From CAVTZP01 sp963739245 (lineage in GTDB: Bacteria > Chloroflexota > Dehalococcoidia > Dehalococcoidales > BS750m-G39): DNA of 64,000 nucleotides. The translations under genes were made by a program, and so were the position numbers. The stretch is from the NCBI GenBank assembly GCA_963739245.1, contig CAVTZP010000003.1, positions 310,001 to 374,000 of the forward strand. The letters run 5' to 3'. This document shows positions 58,353 through 64,000 of the stretch, piece by piece (the stretch's first letter is position 1; each line of letters begins with the position of its first letter). The notes below the pieces were generated by a model. It saw nothing but the letters and a program-made list of their open reading frames with translations, was not told where the DNA came from and searched no databases.

Positions 58353-59210
58353 TTGGCTAATATTCGCTTAATTCGTCGCCGAATAAAGGGCATTCAAAGC
58401 ACGTCTAAGATTACCCGGGCGATGGAGATGATTGCCACCTCAAAGATGAGGCGAGCTCAGGAGCGCGGCTTGGCGGGGCGGCCTTATTCTGAGAAGATTC
58501 GCCAGGTGCTGGCTGACCTGGCGGCTTTGCCCACGGAAGGGGGAGCACTTCATCCGCTACTGCAGCGCCGACCGGTAAATAAGATTGCCATAGTCCATAT
58601 TACCCCCGACCGAGGGCTTTGCGGCGGGCTTAATACCAGCCTGAACCGCAAGGCAGCGAGCTTCATCCTGGAGCAAAATATACCAGTTACCCTTATTACC
58701 CTTGGCCGTAAGGGGAGGGATTTCATGGGGCGATATAGGCGGGATATTCGGGCTGAGTTTACCGGGCTTGGTGACCGGCCAAGCTTGCTGGACACCCTGC
58801 CTATATCCCGTATCATCATTGATGATTATACTAATGGAGTTATAGACCTGGTTTACCTGGTCTATGCTCAATTTATTTCCACAATGACGCAGAGGCCAGT
58901 TATGCAGCAGATACTCCCGGTGGAACCGGCAGCTATACCCACGGCGCAGAACGTGGACTATATATATGAACCAGGTCCTGGGGTGGTGCTAGGTGAGCTT
59001 TTACCCAGATTTGTCGAGATGCAGGTATATCATGCTATTCTGGAGTCTATTGCTAGCGAACAATCAGCCAGGATGGTGGCGATGCGTAATGCCACTGATA
59101 ATGCTAACGAGCTTATTGGGGACTTAACCCTGATGTATAATAAAGCCAGGCAGGAGTCAATAACTAAAGAACTCCTTGACATTACCGGTGGCGCCGCAGC
59201 TCTGGCTTAA
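58353..59210 (+). CDS. atpG: ATP synthase F1 subunit gamma
   Basis: 285 residues, TTG start at 58353 (NIRLIRRRIKGIQSTSKITR). Central rotor: N-terminal helix with KITRAMEMIATSKMRRAQ, TPDRGLCGGLNTSL, and the C-terminal helix MRNATDNANELIGDLTLMYNKARQ. GGGGATGGGG lies upstream. Confidence 0.96.
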   Translation: MANIRLIRRRIKGIQSTSKITRAMEMIATSKMRRAQERGLAGRPYSEKIRQVLADLAALPTEGGALHPLLQRRPVNKIAIVHITPDRGLCGGLNTSLNRKAASFILEQNIPVTLITLGRKGRDFMGRYRRDIRAEFTGLGDRPSLLDTLPISRIIIDDYTNGVIDLVYLVYAQFISTMTQRPVMQQILPVEPAAIPTAQNVDYIYEPGPGVVLGELLPRFVEMQVYHAILESIASEQSARMVAMRNATDNANELIGDLTLMYNKARQESITKELLDITGGAAALA

Positions 59211-59227
59211 AGAAAGGAGGTTTTACA

Positions 59228-59491
59228 ATGCCTATTAGTAAAGGAGATTTTGAAAAAAGCAACCGTGAGTCAACTGATTTGGTCCTAGATTTTCTTAGTT
59301 CCAATTATCGTAGTGCTTATAACCTGGATGAGCTAGCTGAAATGCTGACATCAGCGGGCAAGAGTTTGACCAAAAAGAGTGTGGAGGGGCTTCTGTCTGC
59401 TCTGGAATATGGGGGAAGGGTTAGATCGAGGGTAATAGACGGTGTAACTTATTACCGGTATTCCAAGGTTGCTGGTCTTAAGCTAATTTAA
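59228..59491 (+). CDS. Small winged-helix-like protein between atpG and atpD
   Basis: 87 residues with a perfect AAAGGAGG site. The pattern LVLDFLSSNYRSAYNLDELAE, then LTKKSVEGLLSALEYGGRVR and SRVIDGVTYYRYS, matches a winged helix (three helices then a beta wing with a tyrosine-rich tip). It is 17 nt after atpG and 22 nt before atpD, in the same direction. It is not an ATP synthase subunit known to me. It could be a DNA-binding regulator or a protein-interaction module. Confidence 0.7.
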   Translation: MPISKGDFEKSNRESTDLVLDFLSSNYRSAYNLDELAEMLTSAGKSLTKKSVEGLLSALEYGGRVRSRVIDGVTYYRYSKVAGLKLI

Positions 59492-59513
59492 CCGACCTAA
59501 ATAGGGGGTTATT

Positions 59514-60905
59514 ATGGCGAAGGGGAAAGTTGCGCAGGTAATCGGGACGGTGGTTGATATTGAGTTTCCTCCCGATGAGTTGCCAGCGATTTATAATGCT
59601 ATTGAGCTCCTGACTGATGGTGGCAAGGTTGTGCTTGAGGCTCAGGAGCATATAGGTAATAACCGGGTCAGGTGTCTGGCGTTATCGCCTACCGATGGGC
59701 TGGGGCGGGGGGTGGAAGCGATAGATACCGGAGCACCTCTGGCTGTCCCGGTGGGGAAAGCTACCCTGGGCCGTCTGTTCAATATTGTTGGGGAACCCTT
59801 GGATGAGCTTGGTTCGGTCAAGGCTAAAGAACGCTGGCCGATTCACCGCCCCCCGCCTTCGCTTGAGGAGCAGAAGACAACCACCGAGATGCTGGAGACC
59901 GGTCTTAAGGTGATTGACCTGATTGCGCCGTTTACCAAGGGGGGCAAGGTCGGTGCCTATGGCGGTGCCGGCGTGGGCAAGACGGTTATCATTCAGGAGC
60001 TTATCCGCAATATTGCCACTGAGCACGGCGGCACATCCGTTTTCGCCGGTATCGGCGAAAGGTCGCGCGAGGGCAATGACCTGTGGAATGAGATGAAGTC
60101 TTCCGGGGTGATTAGTAAGACGGTTATGGTCTTCGGGCAGATGAATGAACCCCCGGGGGTTCGCCTTCGGGTAGGACTGACCGGGTTAACTATGGCTGAA
60201 TACTTCCGTGATGTTGAGGGGCAGGATGTATTGCTGTTTATTGATAATATCTACCGCTATACTCTAGCCGGTATGGAGGTGTCAGCCCTTTTGGGGCGGA
60301 TGCCTTCGGCGGTGGGCTATCAACCTACCCTGGCGACCGAGGTCGGTGAGCTGGAGGAAAGGATTACTTCGACGAAAAAGGGCTCAATTACCTCCTTTCA
60401 GGCGATCTATGTCCCGGCTGATGACTATACTGACCCCGGTGTTGCTACTACCTTTGGTCACCTTGATGCCGTGATTGCCCTGGAGAGGTCAATCGCTGAG
60501 CAGGGCTTATATCCGGCAGTTGACCCTCTGGCATCAAACTCTCGTATCCTTGACCCCAATGTTGTTGGTGAGGAGCATTATGGTGTGGCTCGTGGGGTAC
60601 AGAGGGTGCTGCAGCGCTATAAGGACCTCCAGGATATAATCGCGATACTCGGCATTGAGGAGCTTAGCGAGGAGGACAAGCTTACAGTGGCCAGGGCTCG
60701 CCGGATACAGAGGTTTCTCTCCCAGCCAATGTTCGTTACCGAGGTCTTTACCAGCCGGAAGGGGAGGTATGTGCCGATTGGGGAAACGGTGCGCGGCTTT
60801 AAGGAAATTCTGGAAGGCAAGTATGATGACCTGCCGGAGCAAGCCTTTTATATGGTCGGGGCTATAGATGAGGTGGTGGAGGTGGCGAAGAAGCTACGGG
60901 AATAG
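59514..60905 (+). CDS. atpD: ATP synthase F1 subunit beta
   Basis: 463 residues. Catalytic subunit: Walker A GGAGVGKTVIIQELI (about 150), catalytic Glu in GERSREGNDLW (about 181-191), Walker B VLLFIDNIYRYT, GRMPSAVGYQPTLATE, and the C-terminal ELSEEDKLTVARARRIQRFLSQP containing the DELSEED-type loop. ATG after AGGGGG. Confidence 0.98.
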   Translation: MAKGKVAQVIGTVVDIEFPPDELPAIYNAIELLTDGGKVVLEAQEHIGNNRVRCLALSPTDGLGRGVEAIDTGAPLAVPVGKATLGRLFNIVGEPLDELGSVKAKERWPIHRPPPSLEEQKTTTEMLETGLKVIDLIAPFTKGGKVGAYGGAGVGKTVIIQELIRNIATEHGGTSVFAGIGERSREGNDLWNEMKSSGVISKTVMVFGQMNEPPGVRLRVGLTGLTMAEYFRDVEGQDVLLFIDNIYRYTLAGMEVSALLGRMPSAVGYQPTLATEVGELEERITSTKKGSITSFQAIYVPADDYTDPGVATTFGHLDAVIALERSIAEQGLYPAVDPLASNSRILDPNVVGEEHYGVARGVQRVLQRYKDLQDIIAILGIEELSEEDKLTVARARRIQRFLSQPMFVTEVFTSRKGRYVPIGETVRGFKEILEGKYDDLPEQAFYMVGAIDEVVEVAKKLRE

Positions 60906-60910
60906 GTTAA

Positions 60911-61339
60911 ATGGCGACGACACGACTTGAAATCGTTACTGCGGAGCGGGTGGTTTTTTCTGACGACGTGGATGTGGTGGTTGCTCCCGGGGTTGAAGGG
61001 CAACTGGGAATCCTACCCCACCATGCCCCCTTGATGACTATGTTGTTGCCTGGGGAGCTGCAGGTGAGGAAGGGTGGGGAGGAGTTCTCCATGGCCATCT
61101 CCGGGGGCTTTCTTGAGGTGCGCCCCGATAGGGTTATAATTCTGTCCGATGCTGCGGAGAGGGTTGAGGAGATTGATATCGCCCGGGCGGAAGCGGCGAA
61201 ACAGCGGGCTGAGGAACGGCTTAAACACCCCACACCTGAAGTAGATACAGCTCGAGCTGAGGCAGCGCTACGCCGTGCTATCGCGCGCCTCCAGGTGGTA
61301 GCAAGGAGAAGGAGGCGGCCCGGGGCTCCACTTGGCTAA
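60911..61339 (+). CDS. atpC: ATP synthase F1 subunit epsilon
   Basis: 142 residues. N-terminal beta sandwich (LEIVTAERVVFSDDVDVVVA, GQLGILPHHAPLMTML, SGGFLEVRPDRVIILSDAAE) and a two-helix C-terminal domain ending in an Arg-rich tail (RRRRRPGAPLG type). Last gene of the operon. Convergent with khpA; the 45-nt gap shows no strong terminator. Confidence 0.95.
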   Translation: MATTRLEIVTAERVVFSDDVDVVVAPGVEGQLGILPHHAPLMTMLLPGELQVRKGGEEFSMAISGGFLEVRPDRVIILSDAAERVEEIDIARAEAAKQRAEERLKHPTPEVDTARAEAALRRAIARLQVVARRRRRPGAPLG

Positions 61340-61384
61340 TGGTTTAGGCTGTAGTGGGGATAAATTCCGCTTACTGAGCTATTT

Positions 61385-61612
61385 CTAGATAATCTCGAGG
61401 GTAACCCTAGTGCCTGCTTTGGCAGCTTTCACCCTGATTAAGGTGCGCATGGCTTGAGCTACGCGCCCCTGCTTGCCAATAACCCGCCCCTTATCATCAT
61501 CAGCGACCTGCAGTTTGAGCGTTGTGCCCTCTTCGCTGGTCTCCTCAGTGACTACCACGGCATCAGGTGCATTGACGATGGATTTAGCGATGTATTCAAC
61601 TAGTTCTTTCAT
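61385..61612 (-). CDS. khpA: KH-domain RNA-binding protein
   Basis: 75 residues. Short KH protein with GxxG-type loop in GRVIGKQGRVAQAMRTL (about 43-59). KhpA proteins bind RNA, usually with KhpB, and are commonly encoded beside rpsP. The start overlaps the rpsP stop by 4 nt (ATGA). Confidence 0.92.
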   Translation of the reverse strand: MKELVEYIAKSIVNAPDAVVVTEETSEEGTTLKLQVADDDKGRVIGKQGRVAQAMRTLIRVKAAKAGTRVTLEII

Positions 61613-62013
61613 GTCTTCTCCTTGGTTGGTTTAGATTTTTTGGCTAGTTTGGGTTTCTCGATAGGCTTGGGTTTCTCGGTAATATCTGCCTTGGCTGGTT
61701 CGAGTTCTTCGGCAACGCTCGCCTTGACTGGTTTAGGCTTTTTGGTAACGCCGGCTTTGGCTGGTTTGGGTTTCTCGGTAATACCTGCTTTTGATAATAG
61801 TTTGGCGGCGATGGCGGTTGGCTGAGCCCCCTGCTTGAGCCAACTTAGTGCTTTTTCCCCGTCAATAACTATCGTTGCTGGGTTGGTTAAGGGATTATAG
61901 TGACCGATAATGTCAATAAATGCCCCATCGCGGGGGGCTCGGGCATCGGCTACCACTAATCTATAGCTTGGCTTCTTTTTCGCTCCAACGCGGCGTAGTC
62001 TAATCTTTACCAA
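61609..62013 (-). CDS. rpsP: 30S ribosomal protein S16 with repetitive C-terminal extension
   Basis: 134 residues against about 80-90 usually. The first 80 are normal S16 (VKIRLRRVGAKKKPSYRLVV, FIDIIGHYNPLTNP, KALSWLKQGAQPTAIAAKLL). The rest is a Lys/Pro/Ala-rich imperfect repeat (EKPKPAKAG, KKPKPVKAS, EELEPAKAD, EKPKPIEKP). TTG start with AAGGCGG upstream. First gene of rpsP-khpA. Confidence 0.93.
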   Translation of the reverse strand: MVKIRLRRVGAKKKPSYRLVVADARAPRDGAFIDIIGHYNPLTNPATIVIDGEKALSWLKQGAQPTAIAAKLLSKAGITEKPKPAKAGVTKKPKPVKASVAEELEPAKADITEKPKPIEKPKLAKKSKPTKEKT

Positions 62014-62036
62014 TGTTACCGCCTTCTTTATCGGCT

Positions 62037-62065
62037 ATTATGCCCTATAATTAGGCTGCTGTCAA
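62037..62065 (-). promoter_or_regulatory. Promoter of rpsP-khpA
   Basis: TTGACA (62060-62065), 17-bp spacer, CATAAT (62037-62042), minus strand; 23 nt between the -10 and the start codon. Confidence 0.85.
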
Positions 62066-62082
62066 TGGCAAAGACTGTTTAG

Positions 62083-62134
62083 AACCTCTCCTCCCCCTCT
62101 CCAAGAAAGGAGAAGGGGACAAAGGGGGTGAGGT
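62083..62134 (+). repeat. Dispersed paired-hairpin repeat, copy 7 (partial)
   Basis: Only the first hairpin (CCCCCTCTCC.../...GGAGAAGGGG, imperfect) and the tail ACAAAGGGGGTGAGGTT are present; the GAGGGGC hairpin is missing. The tail faces nfi. Confidence 0.7.
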
Positions 62135-62157
62135 TGACAAGCAACGCCGGAATGAAG

Positions 62158-62187
62158 TTGTCATATGCTTAGCAAGTCCGCTATAAT
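62158..62187 (+). promoter_or_regulatory. Promoter of nfi-prfB, leaderless geometry
   Basis: TTGTCA (62158-62163), 18-bp spacer, TATAAT (62182-62187), then 6 nt to GTG 62194. Confidence 0.7.
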
Positions 62188-62193
62188 CGGGTG

Positions 62194-62895
62194 GTGAAGG
62201 TAAAGGACTTACACAGCTGGCAGGTTAGTCCGGCTCAAGCCTTAGACATCCAGCGAAGACTGGCATCGCAGGTTTCCCGAAGTAATGAGGTGTCAAGTCC
62301 CAGGCTTATCGCCGGCGTTGATATATCGGTAGACAGAGAGCAAGGGGTGGCTACCGGGGCAACAGTGGTGTTAAACTATCCCGAGCTTAGATTGGTGGAG
62401 ACAAAGGTGGTAAGTGGCAAGGTTGATTTTCCTTATGTCCCCGGTCTTTTATCCTTTAGAGAGGCACCACTAACCCTATCGGCTTGCCAGGGACTTAGTG
62501 TTACCCCTGACCTTATCCTGGTTGATGGGCAGGGGATTGCCCACCCCCGCCGCTTCGGGCTTGCCTGTCACCTGGGGCTGTTTCTGGATACACCGACGAT
62601 TGGTTGTGCTAAATCCCGCCTCTGTGGCCGCCATAAAGAGCCGGGTGATAGCCCAGCCAGCTATTCTGAGGTGGTGGATGGGGGTGAGATTATAGGCGTC
62701 GCCCTGCGAACCAAGCTGGGAAGTAAGCCTATCTATGTTTCCATCGGCCATAAGGTTGACCTTGAGACCGCTATCTACTGGGTGCTGGAGTGCTGCCGTG
62801 GTTACCGCTTACCTGAGCCGTGTCGGCTGGCCCATTTGGCAGCCGTTGGCAATCTGGAACTAGAGGTAGATTACCAAGGGAGGCTTTTGGGATAA
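62194..62895 (+). CDS. nfi: Endonuclease V
   Basis: 233 residues from GTG 62194 (GTG 62191 is one codon earlier). Cleaves near deoxyinosine in DNA. Family landmarks with the acidic metal ligands: LIAGVDISVD, YVPGLLSFREAPL, PDLILVDGQGIAHPRRFGLA, TIGCAKSRL. No Shine-Dalgarno sequence; the -10 box spacing implies a leaderless mRNA starting at 62194. The prfB ATG follows its stop with no gap. Confidence 0.93.
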   Translation: MKVKDLHSWQVSPAQALDIQRRLASQVSRSNEVSSPRLIAGVDISVDREQGVATGATVVLNYPELRLVETKVVSGKVDFPYVPGLLSFREAPLTLSACQGLSVTPDLILVDGQGIAHPRRFGLACHLGLFLDTPTIGCAKSRLCGRHKEPGDSPASYSEVVDGGEIIGVALRTKLGSKPIYVSIGHKVDLETAIYWVLECCRGYRLPEPCRLAHLAAVGNLELEVDYQGRLLG

Positions 62896-63988
62896 ATGCA
62901 AGAACTAAGGGACAAATTAAAGGAATTGCAATCTCGAATCTCTATGGCAATGGAGCATCTTTGACGTTGCCGGTAGGGAAGCGGAGATTTCAAGACTGGA
63001 GGAGAGTTCAGCGCAGCCTGACTTCTGGCTGGAGCAGAAAGAGGCGAAGGACATTATGCGCCGGTTGGCGGAGCAGAAGCGGGTGGTAGAGAGGTGGCGG
63101 GAAGTGGAGAAACAAGCGTCTGAGGTTGCTGAATTAATCTCGCTGGGGGATAGCTCTCTGGGGGCGGAGATTCAGTCCGAGGTGGAGAAGCTGACTTCCC
63201 GCCTTGATGAGATGGAGCTTGAGGCGGCGTTTAGTGGTGAGTATGACTCAAGAAATGCTATTCTCTCCATCCATGCCGGGGCTGGCGGCACTGAATCTCA
63301 AGACTGGGCACAGATGCTAATGAGGATGTACCTTCGCTGGGCAGAACGGCGTGGTTATGGGACTGAGATATTGGATGTTTCCCCCGGGGAGGAGGCAGGG
63401 TTAAAGAGTGTGGTTATCGGGGTTAATGGTGCTTATGCCTGCGGCTACCTGAAGTCAGAGCATGGTGTTCATCGGCTGGTCAGGCTTTCCCCCTTTGATG
63501 CTGACCATGCCCGCCATACCTCGTTTGTTCTGGTTGAGGTCTTGCCCGAGGCTGAAGCCGATGTTGATGTAAAGATAGCCCCTGACGATTTGAAGGTTGA
63601 GGTCTTTCGGTCTAGCGGACCAGGGGGACAGCACATGCAGAAGACGAGCACGGCGGTCAGGTTGACCCACATACCTACGGGACTGGTGGTTAGTTGCCAG
63701 AGCGAGCGCTCTCAGCACCAGAATAAAGAAATTGCGTTAAAGATACTTCGCTCCCGCCTTTTGGAGTTGGAGCTAGCCAAGAGGGCGGAAGAGAGAGCCA
63801 AGCTTAAGGGGAAGCGCATTGCCGCCGGCTGGGGTAACCAGATTAGAAGCTATGTCCTCCACCCCTATAAGATGGTGAAGGACCACCGGACTGATTACCA
63901 GACCAGCGATACCGATGGCGTGCTGGATGGGGAGCTTGATGGCTTTATAACCGCCTACCTCAGGTCTAAGTTAGGTGAAGAGAAATGA
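62896..63988 (+). CDS. prfB: Peptide chain release factor 2 (programmed +1 frameshift)
   Basis: Recognises UGA and UAA stop codons. ATG 62896 encodes 22 residues (MQELRDKLKELQSRISMAME then HL) and reaches an in-frame TGA at 62962-62964. A +1 shift at CTT-TGA-C continues DVAGREAEISRLEES, and the main frame includes AGAGGTESQDWAQMLMRMYL, the GGQ motif in RSSGPGGQHMQKTSTAVRL, and NQIRSYVLHPYKMVKDHRT. About 363 residues in all. SPF-type tripeptide segment lies near GVHRLVRLSPFDADHARHTS. Last full gene in the window. Confidence 0.96.
62952..62965 (+). promoter_or_regulatory. RF2 autoregulatory +1 frameshift site
   Basis: GGAG, 3 nt, then CTT TGA C: the classical slip codon followed by a poorly terminated UGA-C context. 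The internal Shine-Dalgarno is GGAG rather than the common AGGGGG. Confidence 0.93.
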
Positions 63989-64000
63989 TTAAGAAAGCCA
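63985..64000 (+). CDS. Start of the next gene (fragment)
   Basis: An ATG overlapping the prfB stop (ATGA) begins MIKKA and runs off the window. Too short to identify; operon coupling with prfB is the only clue. Confidence 0.35.

Overview
This 64 kb window looks like a chromosomal segment of an anaerobic member of the Chloroflexota, most likely class Dehalococcoidia. That placement is inferred from gene content and protein style: multiple CaiB/BaiF CoA-transferases, radical 2-hydroxyacyl-CoA dehydratase genes with activases, cobamide side-branch genes, an EF-Tu carrying a four-cysteine insert, a tRNA-tuf-secE-nusG-rplKA string, and moderate GC. No rRNA, prophage, transposase or CRISPR array was seen.

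Layout. 1-2564 (minus): trpE-trpG-trpD behind a tryptophan-type T-box leader, with trpG frameshifted. 2636-6870: a GH3-family adenylating enzyme plus a 7TM-GAF-PAS histidine kinase. 7059-9389: a large secreted repeat protein. 9556-14427: a CaiB/BaiF pair followed by cbiB and cobD. 14430-23650: tRNA-Thr, tRNA-Tyr, tRNA-Thr, tuf, rpmG, secE, nusG, rplK and rplA, then an inserted thiolase/DUF35/HMG-CoA-synthase-like/thiolase module, then rplJ and rplL behind an L10 leader. 23763-26827: MFS transporter, SemiSWEET and YifB/ComM. 27100-37133: two CaiB/BaiF genes, each behind a terminator-bearing leader of the same unrecognised design, then two dehydratase subunits, two activases and a GlcD/GlcF-like 2-hydroxyacid dehydrogenase pair. 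38247-48969: uvrA, an HD protein, a Rad50/SbcC ATPase, ffh, and rpoD with dnaG. 49128-53167: two small proteins, dgt and a PEP synthase. 53498-61339: a bifunctional-nuclease-domain protein and the complete F-type ATP synthase operon, which carries two extra small genes. 61385-63988: khpA, rpsP, nfi (endonuclease V) and prfB with its +1 frameshift.

How it works together. The 27-37 kb cluster contains every step needed to interconvert a 2-hydroxyacid with its enoyl-CoA (hydroxyacid dehydrogenase, CoA transfer, radical dehydration with activase). The thiolase module in the ribosomal operon and the second CaiB pair point to further acyl-CoA metabolism. Regulation by transcription attenuation is prominent: T-box, L10 leader and the twin caiB leaders.

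Most unusual signals: (i) the twin caiB leaders, in which one GCUUGGG-type strand can pair either with an upstream strand or with the terminator arm; (ii) a dispersed paired-hairpin repeat family whose tail nearly always points at the promoter of a neighbouring gene; (iii) -10 boxes lying only 6-7 nt before the start codons of ffh, dnaG, nfi and others, implying leaderless mRNAs; (iv) an HMG-CoA-synthase-like/DUF35 fusion that appears to have lost its catalytic residues; (v) low-complexity extensions on ribosomal proteins L7/L12 and S16; (vi) a 35-residue membrane peptide and a winged-helix protein inside the atp operon.
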